Under the pieces are notes generated by a model that was given only the letters and a program-made list of their open reading frames with translations, was not told where the DNA came from and searched no databases. A program made the position numbers and the translations under genes. From JBOHSA01 sp050732995 (GTDB lineage: Bacteria; Gemmatimonadota; Gemmatimonadetes; Gemmatimonadales; GWC2-71-9), in NCBI GenBank assembly GCA_050732995.1, contig JBOHSA010000247.1:1-36587 (forward strand): a DNA stretch of 36,587 nt, read 5' to 3'. Of the stretch, positions 24,853 to 31,630 are shown piece after piece; the stretch's first letter is position 1, and every line of letters begins with the position of its first letter.

Positions 24853-25478
24853 TTACCACACGGGATCGAGTCATGGAACCCACGCCCCGGGCGGTTGACT
24901 TAGGTATGTGGAGTCCGTTGGTGCTAATGATTGTCATGGCTAGCATGTCGTTCGACAGTGCGGACGCGCATCGCTGGGCGGCTAGAGTCGCCCTCTTGGC
25001 CCTGAGGACTCAGCTTGAGGAGACGCGTGCTGCGTCTTCTCTCTACATCTCGCTCAATGGCAGCGGGCCAATGAGTTTCGATGCCGCCGAGGGTGAATTG
25101 GCAAAGCTACCCAAACCGGCGTCGTGTGGGGCGGCCGTTGAGGCTACCGGTCGCACCATAATAGAAGTACGCTGTGGTCAGCTGACTGACTCCGTTCAAT
25201 TGGGGCTCATGTCAGGGCGGCAGGCGACCTCCCGAGGATTGGAACGCCAGATTCGTGACCAATTCGGCGTGACAGAGTCAGATCCGCTACTGACCATCCG
25301 GGCAAGTGCTGGGACGCTGCTTACGCCGCTGACCGGCCTACAGGCCTACCTGCAGCAGTACCTAGTGTTAGGATCCCTCTCGATGCGCCAGCCTGATAGG
25401 GCCGCGAAGTCCGCGGGAGCGCGCGCGGTGATCACGTTGCATCCCCCGACACCCATCGAAGTGGAGGGGCTCTTCTAG
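24849..25478 (+). CDS. Unknown protein A, coupled to the RHS tip; KP-x2-C paralogue family, candidate immunity protein
   Basis: The 209-residue product starts at ATG 24849, overlapping the RHS stop (ATGA). A second ATG at 24906 begins just before a hydrophobic segment MWSPLVLMIVMASMSF, which could be a signal peptide or anchor. The middle holds LAKLPKPASCGAAVEATGR and IIEVRCGQ, and later DPLLTIRASAGTLLTPL. The same pattern recurs in the genes at 25629 and 27203, so the three are diverged paralogues. No known domain is recognised. Coupling to the RHS tip and apparent export suit an immunity protein that protects the periplasm, but a second effector is possible. Its composition is more AT-rich than the flanking genes. 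Confidence 0.65.
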   Translation: MITTRDRVMEPTPRAVDLGMWSPLVLMIVMASMSFDSADAHRWAARVALLALRTQLEETRAASSLYISLNGSGPMSFDAAEGELAKLPKPASCGAAVEATGRTIIEVRCGQLTDSVQLGLMSGRQATSRGLERQIRDQFGVTESDPLLTIRASAGTLLTPLTGLQAYLQQYLVLGSLSMRQPDRAAKSAGARAVITLHPPTPIEVEGLF

Positions 25479-25594
25479 ACTCCGCTAGTGTGGCGTCCTC
25501 CAGCTGGCTGAGGTCAGAACGAGAGCAGCACCGGCTCGAGTTCAGAAGCATCGTCTGACCTCGTTGGAGATGCCGACCGCTGTCCAGGCGCGCG

Positions 25595-25626
25595 TATCGC
25601 AGGCTCACAATATCGCAGGCTCAGAA
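25595..25626. repeat. Tandem 16-bp direct repeat before gene B
   Basis: TATCGCAGGCTCACAA (25595-25610) is followed directly by TATCGCAGGCTCAGAA (25611-25626), with one mismatch. It ends 2 nt before the GTG of gene B. The rest of the 150-nt gap from 25479 shows no gene. Confidence 0.75.
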
Positions 25627-25628
25627 TA

Positions 25629-26195
25629 GTGTGGGTGATCGTGCCACTTCTTCTGGGAGGGTACTCACAGAACGAAAACCAAGAGGACTTGGCCCACGTG
25701 GCCGCAGGGCTTACAGTGGTTGCCCTTCGCGCATCTGTTGACTTCCAGGTTGCTAGTCCAGGTCGGTGGTTGCTGCTGCCCGAGGGTCGCACGCTCTCTG
25801 AGAGCGAGCTAGTGGACTCCCTGGTTCGCATGGACAAGCCACTCGAGTGTCTAGCCCAACAGAGCGGCTCTCAGATTGCGGTTGCATGCCAGCCTCCCCA
25901 AGACATGGACACCTTCGTGGGGATCCAGACAGGCGCGTTGGAATCGGTCAAGCGGGTTCGCGACTCTGTGCCCGAAGCCGATCTGCGGTTCTTGGTTCGT
26001 GGCGGCTCACAACACATGATCGTGAGCGAATCGGCGTTCGCATTGTGGATTTCGACATATGATGTTAGGGGCGCAGTGAAGCGGTGGACGGTTCCATGCG
26101 CGGAAGCCGAGCGGCTCGGCGCCCACGCGTGCCTGACACTGAAGTCGAGCTCACAGTTCCGCGTGATAGTAGACACCTCCGGCGGCGCTCTCTAG
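25629..26195 (+). CDS. Unknown protein B; KP-x2-C paralogue family
   Basis: The 188-residue product starts at GTG 25629 with the hydrophobic MWVIVPLLLGGYSQNENQ, a likely short signal peptide; in-frame codons just upstream encode RRLRI, so the true start may be a little earlier although no start codon is visible there. The body follows the same order as gene A: VVALRASVDF, an acidic SESELVDSL, MDKPLECLAQQSGSQIAVAC, then DLRFLVRGGSQ and a C-terminal CAEAERLGAHACLTL that adds two more cysteines. The conserved pair of cysteines suggests a disulfide and life outside the cytoplasm. No known family is recognised. It probably arose by duplication of an RHS-linked gene. Confidence 0.62.
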   Translation: MWVIVPLLLGGYSQNENQEDLAHVAAGLTVVALRASVDFQVASPGRWLLLPEGRTLSESELVDSLVRMDKPLECLAQQSGSQIAVACQPPQDMDTFVGIQTGALESVKRVRDSVPEADLRFLVRGGSQHMIVSESAFALWISTYDVRGAVKRWTVPCAEAERLGAHACLTLKSSSQFRVIVDTSGGAL

Positions 26196-26325
26196 GGCCC
26201 TCGGGGGTCAATCTTGGCAGCAGCTTGACTCGATCAAGGCCCTCGCCGAAACCGCATTCAGCGCCGCCGGTCGCCATGACTGGCTTAAGCTTTCTCAGAT
26301 CGCTCACCCTGAGGCGCTTCTCGAG

Positions 26326-26730
26326 TTGCGGCGGGATCTTGTTCGTATGATTCGTTCAACATCGGGTCATGCTTCTGGCGGTCGGCAGCGAGACTGGCTT
26401 GGGCTCTGGTTCGGCGTAACGACAATCGAGGCCCTGGAGCTGTTATCTCCGGATTCTGTTCTCGTTCGGTTCATGCAGTCTTCTTACATTGACGCCGGGG
26501 AGCTTTCTGATTCTGTGTCACGGTTCAATAGGGTTCGAGTTCTTGGAGTGGTGGTCGTCGACAGCGATCGGTCCGCGTATGTGCTCGTCAACTATGGTTG
26601 TCCGGATCTGGCCGAGGGTTCCGGCGGTGACATCGGAGTGATGACGGTAAGGCGAACCCGGTTTGGCTGGAGGAGCATGCTCGATGGTGGCCTGTTGTTC
26701 GACAACGGAGCGCTCTTGGCTCCTTTTTGA
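26326..26730 (+). pseudogene. Unknown gene lacking its 5' end (protein D)
   Basis: From TTG 26326 the frame encodes 134 residues (LRRDLVRMIRSTSGHASGG to FDNGALLAPF). Protein-like sequence in the same frame continues upstream to about 26,200 (QQLDSIKALAETAFSAAGRH, DWLKLSQIAHPEALLE) but contains no ATG, GTG or TTG back to the stop at 26170. The gene thus seems to have lost its start, probably when gene B was joined to it. The N-terminal helical pair with the HDW..L..IAHPEAL pattern resembles small NTF2-like secreted proteins, but I cannot assign a family. It does not share the KP-x2-C signature with its neighbours. The 200 nt after it, up to 26927, hold no convincing gene. Confidence 0.5.
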
Positions 26731-26927
26731 GTAGGGCTTACCATGGCTATGCTGGACTTAGCGTGAGTTGTGTCCCGCAAGTTGTAGAAAAGGACGCGGG
26801 TGATCCTCGCGGTGCGGGGCGTCATCAGGCCGCTTGGGCGACCGGCAGCGACCGAAAGTCTTTCAGCCTCCGCGGCTGAATCCCCCGCTCGCCAGTGTCC
26901 CCAGACGATCGTCACCACGGTGTTAGC

Positions 26928-27172
26928 GACGGGCGGGTGCTCAGCGGGACGAGCCCGGTCTCCGTCGAGACCGCCTATCTCGGCGTCAGCGCGCGGCCGG
27001 ACTCCGTAAAGACCGTGCTTGCGGGGCCGGTCTTCATGCGGCGCTACACCTACTCGGCGGCGGGCCTCGTGGACAGCGTGATTCCGGGCGGCGCCGGGCT
27101 CGCCTGGACGCCGCGGCAGTATGTCTACAACGCCGCGCGCGGCACCCTGAGCGGGATCCGCCTCGGTGTCCC
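26928..27172 (+). repeat. Displaced copy of an internal RHS segment (245 bp, about 97% identical)
   Basis: This stretch matches 22990-23234 of the RHS gene at a constant offset of 3,938 with no gaps and about 8 mismatches. It encodes SDGRVLSGTSPVSVETAYLG and the following core residues, and stops at TAG 27177-27179 soon after the match ends. The upstream sequence is unrelated to RHS, so it has no start of its own. High identity means the duplication is recent or maintained by gene conversion. Orphan RHS pieces placed ahead of downstream tip/immunity genes are well known in RHS loci. Confidence 0.9.
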
Positions 27173-27202
27173 GACCTAGCGGCGCGTGTTACTGTTGCAC
27201 AA

Positions 27203-27856
27203 GTGTTATTACTCGCGTGTACGATTGAAAACGGGACCACAATGCCGAAGACGCTCAGCCCCGACAACCTCCGCATGGACTCCGCAGCGAGAATAGCTCT
27301 ATTCGTTCTCCGAGCGACCGCGGGCGGGTCTCGTGTTTCAGGCGGCGCGAAGTTCGCGTTCATTCCCTCGACGCATCGCCTGGGCGAGAATGAGGCAAGG
27401 GAAGCCCTGGCCAGGTTCGAGAAGCCGGTGACGTGCGCGGCTCAGTTAGCGGACGACACGATTCTGGTTCGCTGCAATAGCAACGAGGAGCCGCGGCTCG
27501 TGGAGCTTCATGAGCAGGTTTTTGGGGAGCACCTGCGAACACTGCAGGAACACGTCGCAGGCCGCCATCGTGCGCTCTCTGACGACGACCTGATTCTTCT
27601 GCGCGCAGGTGAAGACACCCTCCTGACAACGGTTCGAAATCTGGCGCAATTCCAGCACGACTACTTCATTTCTTACGCCTCAAGAATCGACGAGCCCGGG
27701 GCTGCTGCCCTATCTCTAGGGGCAGTCGCGGAGTACTCTCTCTGGCCCACAGCGGCTTGGACTCTCGGAGGTTCTGACGTCACACTTGGTCCCTTGACGG
27801 CTCCCCTCTTGGACATAAAAGGCGGCAGCCCGGGTTCGGAATCGGGGCAGCGTTGA
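27203..27856 (+). CDS. Unknown protein C; KP-x2-C paralogue family
   Basis: Up to 217 residues from GTG 27203, with an ATG at 27242 as the alternative. The first residues read LLLACTIENG, like a lipobox; codons upstream in frame encode ARVTVAQV, so a longer signal peptide may have been cut off when the RHS fragment was placed here. The body repeats the family order: ALFVLRATAG, ENEAREALARFEKPVTCAAQ, DTILVRCNS, then DDDLILLRAGEDTLLTTV and FQHDYFISYAS. It is closest in layout to gene A. It follows the RHS fragment by about 30 nt, the arrangement expected of an orphan RHS module. Function unknown; candidate immunity protein. Confidence 0.6.
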   Translation: MLLLACTIENGTTMPKTLSPDNLRMDSAARIALFVLRATAGGSRVSGGAKFAFIPSTHRLGENEAREALARFEKPVTCAAQLADDTILVRCNSNEEPRLVELHEQVFGEHLRTLQEHVAGRHRALSDDDLILLRAGEDTLLTTVRNLAQFQHDYFISYASRIDEPGAAALSLGAVAEYSLWPTAAWTLGGSDVTLGPLTAPLLDIKGGSPGSESGQR

Positions 27857-28161
27857 TCCCTGCGCATCGTAGAACGGAGGCGTATCCGGGCAGCTGCGGT
27901 GGCCTGACGTTGGTCCCGAAACGAGACAGGTCACAGCTGGAGTGAAGTCGCTTCCGAGATCCGTGTCGGCTGACCCTGGGTGACAAACTCGCTCAGGGTC
28001 AGCTGGCCGGGCGAGCCGTGCGGGCGCTTTCGAGCGTAGGAACCCGCGCTCTTGCCGCTGCTTAGCCCCCCGTGTACCATATTACGTGAGCCGTCCCTGC
28101 CCTAGCCGGCGAGACGGCCATTTTTTCGCCTAGCCCTGTGTCGGGGGGGGGGAGTATCCGC
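27857..28161. other. Intergenic region with a 10-bp inverted repeat and a 10-G run
   Basis: No gene is supported in these 305 nt. A perfect inverted repeat, GCTGACCCTG (27969-27978) and CAGGGTCAGC (27994-28003), has a 15-nt loop and no T-tract. A minus-strand frame of 49 codons (28080 to 27931) spans it and reads plausibly (GSPGQLTLSEFVTQGQPTR), but has no other support. A weak GC hairpin followed by six T (28121-28126) could end transcription. A run of ten G at 28143-28152 precedes the HNH gene. Confidence 0.5.
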
Positions 28162-28713
28162 GTGCGCTGCTTGGCCCTCAACGCCTCCTACGAGCCGCTT
28201 ACCATGGTCCCGGTGCGCCGGGCCCTGCGGCTCGTGATCGACCGGAAGGCCGAGATCGTCGAGGCCGACAAGGACGAGTTCGTCCGCAGCGAGCGACTCC
28301 GGATCCCGCGCCCGTCGGTGATCCGGCTGGTGCGTTTCGTCCACGTGCCCCGCAAGTTCCGCCGCCAGGTCACGAACACGTTCCTGTTCGCGCGCGACAA
28401 CTACCGCTGCCAGTTCTGCGGCCGCACCCAGCACGACCTGCGGCACCGGGAGTGCCTCACGCGCGACCACCTCGTTCCGCTGTCGCGCGGCGGCACCAAC
28501 GCCTGGACCAACGTGCTGACCGCCTGCTCGAGCTGCAACACGCGCAAGGGCAATCTCCTGCCCGAGGAGGCGGGGATGCACCCGGCGCGGCCGCCGTTCG
28601 AGCCGCATTTCGTGCATCTGGCGTGGGCCGTGCGCAAGCTCACGCGGATCCAGGCGAAGTACATCCGCCTGTTCTACGGGGCCGACGTGCTGCACACCCT
28701 GGAAGCGCTGTGA
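28162..28713 (+). CDS. HNH endonuclease
   Basis: The 183-residue product is taken from GTG 28162, which has GGAG at 28151-28154 and gives MRCLALNASYEPLTMVPVRR, the usual N-terminus of this family; GTG 28138 would add eight residues read through the G run. The HNH zinc-finger nuclease core is complete: CQFCGRTQHDLRHRECLTRD, with the catalytic DHLVPLSRGGTNAWTN and a second CxxC in CSSCNTRKGN. Such proteins are common in free-living bacteria; some act in DNA repair or defence. It overlaps the next gene by 4 nt (GTGA). Family certain, role unknown. Confidence 0.88.
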   Translation: MRCLALNASYEPLTMVPVRRALRLVIDRKAEIVEADKDEFVRSERLRIPRPSVIRLVRFVHVPRKFRRQVTNTFLFARDNYRCQFCGRTQHDLRHRECLTRDHLVPLSRGGTNAWTNVLTACSSCNTRKGNLLPEEAGMHPARPPFEPHFVHLAWAVRKLTRIQAKYIRLFYGADVLHTLEAL

Positions 28714-29108
28714 GCCGGGTGCCCTGGGTGGTGGGCGGCGCGGCCGCGCTGGGGGTCGTGGGCGTCCTGCTGGCGACCCGCAGCGGCGTCGCGGCGGGCC
28801 ACCCCGAGCCCCGTCCGGGCATCACCGCGGAGCGAGTGCTCCCGCCCGCCGCCGTGCCCCGCACGCCCGGGGCGGCGGAAGCCTACGTCGCCGCGCGCGC
28901 CGCCCCCGCGACGCTCGACGGGGTGTACTGCTACTGCGACTGCTCCAAGCACTCCGACCATCGCTCGCTGCTCACGTGCTTCGAGTCGGAGCACGGAGCG
29001 CACTGCGACATCTGCATGGGGGAAGGGGTGCTCGCCGCGCAGTTGGCGAGCCAGGGCACGTCGCTGCAGGACATCCGCCAGGCGATCGACGCGCGCTTCG
29101 GCGGCTAA
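28710..29108 (+). CDS. Small membrane-anchored Cys-rich protein (PCYCGC-motif type)
   Basis: The 132-residue product starts at GTG 28710, overlapping the HNH stop. Residues about 5-22 (PWVVGGAAALGVVGVLLA) are a signal anchor, so the rest is outside the cytoplasm. After a Pro/Ala-rich linker comes YCYCDCSKHSDHRSLLTCFE with HCDICMGEG, six cysteines and three histidines. This matches the pattern of the PCYCGC-motif family of unknown function, here with CYCDC. The C-terminal helix is typical (LQDIRQAIDARFGG). The cysteines may bind a metal. Coupling to the HNH gene may be chance. It converges on the DUF4390 gene with a 4-nt overlap. Confidence 0.75.
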   Translation: MSRVPWVVGGAAALGVVGVLLATRSGVAAGHPEPRPGITAERVLPPAAVPRTPGAAEAYVAARAAPATLDGVYCYCDCSKHSDHRSLLTCFESEHGAHCDICMGEGVLAAQLASQGTSLQDIRQAIDARFGG

Positions 29109-29737
29109 CGCTCCACCCGGAACCGCGCGGACCTCGCTTCGAGCGTCAGCCGCGGCAGGCCGGCGATCCGCACCAGCACCCGCTGCGCTCCCCGCGCGAG
29201 CGCGTCGCCCAGATTCCCGTTGCCTCCCCCCGACACCGCGGGCCCGACGTCTCCTCGCAGCCAGCGCTCCAGCTCCTCCAGATCGGAGTCGTTGAGCGTG
29301 GTCACCTCCAGGCGGCACAGGAAGTAGAACCGCCCCTGGCCGGTCGTGGCGAGCGGAATGCGGTAGGGGATCTCGAGCGCCCGCGCCAGTTCTTCGAGCG
29401 TGGCGTAGCGGGTGACGCTGCCCCCGCGCCCCGCGCGGATCAGCACGTAGTCGTCGGTGAGGGGATCGTGGCGCGCCACGAGGTCCCAGGTGACGTCCCG
29501 CTGGAATTGATCGAACCAGTTGGCCCGCACGCGCCAGAGCTCGAGACGGAAATGGAGCCGCAACGGGAACCCCGAGCGCATGAGCCCCGCGTACGTGCCG
29601 TCGGCGAGCAGCGCGGATGCCCGGACGCGCGGCGTCCGCCCGTCCAGGGTCACGGCCAGCGAAGGGGGGGAGGCCTGCGCCGCCGCGGCGGTCGCCGCGC
29701 CGTAGAGGAGCGCGAGGGAAGCGAGCCCGCGCCTCAC
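29105..29737 (-). CDS. DUF4390 domain protein, exported
   Basis: The 210-residue product starts at GTG 29737, 1 nt after the stop of the outer-membrane protein. A signal peptide is clear (RRGLASLALLYGAATAAAAQ, cleaved near AQA). The mature part is beta-rich: LAVTLDGRTPRVRASALLAD, FPLRLHFRLELWRVR, YVLIRAGRGGSVTRYATLEE and GRFYFLCRLEVTTLNDSDL. These are features of DUF4390, a periplasmic family often encoded next to NtrY/NtrX-type two-component genes, as here. The molecular role is unknown. It is the last gene of the ntrY-ntrX-barrel-DUF4390 operon. Confidence 0.75.
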   Translation of the reverse strand: MRRGLASLALLYGAATAAAAQASPPSLAVTLDGRTPRVRASALLADGTYAGLMRSGFPLRLHFRLELWRVRANWFDQFQRDVTWDLVARHDPLTDDYVLIRAGRGGSVTRYATLEELARALEIPYRIPLATTGQGRFYFLCRLEVTTLNDSDLEELERWLRGDVGPAVSGGGNGNLGDALARGAQRVLVRIAGLPRLTLEARSARFRVER

Positions 29738-29738
29738 C

Positions 29739-31514
29739 TCAGAAGCGGTGGTCCAGTCGCAGCGTGAAGCGCAGGGGTTCGCCCACCGTCACCGCCTTAG
29801 CCAAATAGACGCCGAACCCGCCCCAATCGATGCCCAATCCGAAATCGGCCAGCCAGCTCCCGATTGTGGGAATCCGGTCGCTCGGGACGTGGCCCGGCCC
29901 ATTCCCCACCAGCCAGGCCTGGCCCGCGTTGCCGAACACGACCAGGTCCGGGCCTTCGAGCCGGAACAGCGACTCCGAGCCTGCGCCCGGCTCCTCTTCG
30001 CCCTCGGCGCCGGCGCCGGAGGCGCCGTACGCCCAGGTCAGCTTGATATGGCCGCGGTATTCGGCCTGGAAGACCAGGACCCGGTCGCACGCGGCGATCG
30101 CCGTGCCTGCGAACGCCGGGTCGATGATCGTGGCGCTGCACGCGCTCGCGCGGAACGCGTAGCCGGTCAGGGGATCGGGGCCGCCCAGGCTGAGCCGCCG
30201 CTGCAGGGGCAACGGATCGCCGCCGAGCCAGCCGCCGCCCACGAGACGCAGGTTCAGCCGACCGGATGGGCTCACCCGCGCATACTGGCGCACGTCCACG
30301 AACCCGCGGCCGAACGCATAAGAGCCGTCGGTGGGGATCGGGTCGCGCACGAAGGCGGGGATCCCCGTCTGCGGGCTCACGTCCCGGCTGCGGCTGCGCT
30401 CGACCTGGAGGCGCACCAGCCAGCCCGACGTGGGGGTGTCGGGATCGTTGCGCGAGTCGAGCGTCACCGCCCCCGCGAGGGTCGCGTAATGCCCGTCGTC
30501 GATCGGGGGATTGGCGCGCCAGACCCGGTCCGAGCGGAACAGCGTCCAGGGGTCGCGGGCGGTTACCGACGTCTGCCATTCGCGCCGGACCTCGAGCGAG
30601 AAGCTCAGCTGGCGCTCCGGCTGATAGAACAGGCGGCCCGCGGCGCCCTTGTTCAGGTAGTAGTCCCGGTAGTCGCGACGGAACAGGAAGGCGCTCCAGC
30701 CGACCTCGGCGTTGTGCAGCCCCCAGTCTTCCACGGGGGCGACGACGTCGAAGGCCCGGAAGCCCACGCCGAGCGCTTGGGTTTCGCCGCCACCGCGCCG
30801 GACCTCGGTGCGCAGCATGTACCCGAGATCGCTCCGCCGATCGGACAAGTCGCCCGCCGTGCGGAACACGCCCAACGCGTCGAGTCGGAACCGGAGCCCG
30901 GTCTCGACCTTCCAATCGAACAGCGGGCCGAACACCACCGGCAGTCCCTCCACCCGATTGAATGTCCCGCCGGTCGCGATGGTGAGGGTCGAGCGCGAGT
31001 CGGCCGTGCCCCAGGATCGCCGCGCACCGAGGCTGGGGAACCGGCGGCGCACATTCGGCGCGTAGACCAGCTCGTCTCCCTCGAGTCGGTACATCAGGGG
31101 TTCCCGATATACCCGCACCTCCCCGCCGATGCGAGCCTGCCCGGCGCTGTCCGCGGCGCCGCCCACGACGAGCAGGGTGCCGGTGATCTCCGAGCCCGGC
31201 TCGAACACGACGTCGCCGTTGATGACGAGCAACGACCCCTGGATCCGGCCGCCCAGGAACACTGGTCCGTTCCGCACCGCCACGTCCCCGCGCCATTCGT
31301 TGCCCTTGGGAAGCCGGGTCCGTCCCACGAGTCGGGTCGTGCTCGGCGCGTTGAACAGCCGGAGGACCTCCTCCGCGACCAGGCGGGGGAGCTCACGCTG
31401 CTCGAGGCTGACGCCCGAGCTCTCGGGATGGATGACGATGGCCGTGTCCTGTCCGACGGCCGCGCGAGGCGAGGCGATGCCGAGCCACAGCGCCGTGACC
31501 GCTGCGAAACGCAT
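29739..31514 (-). CDS. Outer-membrane beta-barrel (Omp85/surface-antigen-like) with bactofilin-like N-terminal repeat
   Basis: The 591-residue product is taken from ATG 31514 (MRFAAVTALWLGIASPRAAV), which gives a signal peptide ending AAVG-QD. Residues about 85-140 form short beta-helix turns (VRNGPVFLGGRIQGSLLVIN, FEPGSEITGTLLVVGG) like bactofilin/polymer-forming repeats. The remainder alternates polar and apolar residues and carries surface-antigen motifs (TLDSRNDPDTPTSGWLVRLQ, RRLSLGGPDPLTGYAF); it ends RFTLRLDHRF, with the terminal Phe recognised by the BAM complex. It should lie in the outer membrane with the beta-helix in the periplasm. Two cysteines in RASACSATIIDP and AIAACDR may pair. 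Upstream frame to 32456 is only a shadow of ntrX. Confidence 0.8.
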   Translation of the reverse strand: MRFAAVTALWLGIASPRAAVGQDTAIVIHPESSGVSLEQRELPRLVAEEVLRLFNAPSTTRLVGRTRLPKGNEWRGDVAVRNGPVFLGGRIQGSLLVINGDVVFEPGSEITGTLLVVGGAADSAGQARIGGEVRVYREPLMYRLEGDELVYAPNVRRRFPSLGARRSWGTADSRSTLTIATGGTFNRVEGLPVVFGPLFDWKVETGLRFRLDALGVFRTAGDLSDRRSDLGYMLRTEVRRGGGETQALGVGFRAFDVVAPVEDWGLHNAEVGWSAFLFRRDYRDYYLNKGAAGRLFYQPERQLSFSLEVRREWQTSVTARDPWTLFRSDRVWRANPPIDDGHYATLAGAVTLDSRNDPDTPTSGWLVRLQVERSRSRDVSPQTGIPAFVRDPIPTDGSYAFGRGFVDVRQYARVSPSGRLNLRLVGGGWLGGDPLPLQRRLSLGGPDPLTGYAFRASACSATIIDPAFAGTAIAACDRVLVFQAEYRGHIKLTWAYGASGAGAEGEEEPGAGSESLFRLEGPDLVVFGNAGQAWLVGNGPGHVPSDRIPTIGSWLADFGLGIDWGGFGVYLAKAVTVGEPLRFTLRLDHRF

Positions 31515-31598
31515 GGGGCGCACCGGAGTTGGGGACGGCGGCCCGAGGTGCATAGGCCGTGCCCGGTCCGCGCCGCTACGCGCGAGCGCGAAACGTGC

Positions 31599-31610
31599 GG
31601 CCACGTGGCC
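31599..31610. promoter_or_regulatory. Perfect 12-bp palindrome between ntrX and the barrel gene
   Basis: GGCCACGTGGCC is its own reverse complement and lies in the 116-nt gap upstream (on the minus strand) of the barrel gene. A second palindrome, CCGTACGG, follows at 31614-31621. They could be operator half sites, but GC-rich palindromes also arise by chance. Confidence 0.3.
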
Positions 31611-31630
31611 GGCCGTACGGACGGGCCGTG

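Noticed and set aside
26592..26918. Minus-strand 108-codon frame
   Set aside because: It is mostly antisense to protein D and shows no recognisable motif.
22990..27172. Complete insertion sequence or transposon bounded by the RHS copies
   Set aside because: The two copies are direct repeats of coding RHS sequence; no transposase or terminal inverted repeats are visible between them.
26895..27179. 94-codon frame carrying the RHS copy as a real gene
   Set aside because: Its first codons are unrelated to RHS, it has no ribosome-binding site, and it ends just after the repeat; it is a fragment.
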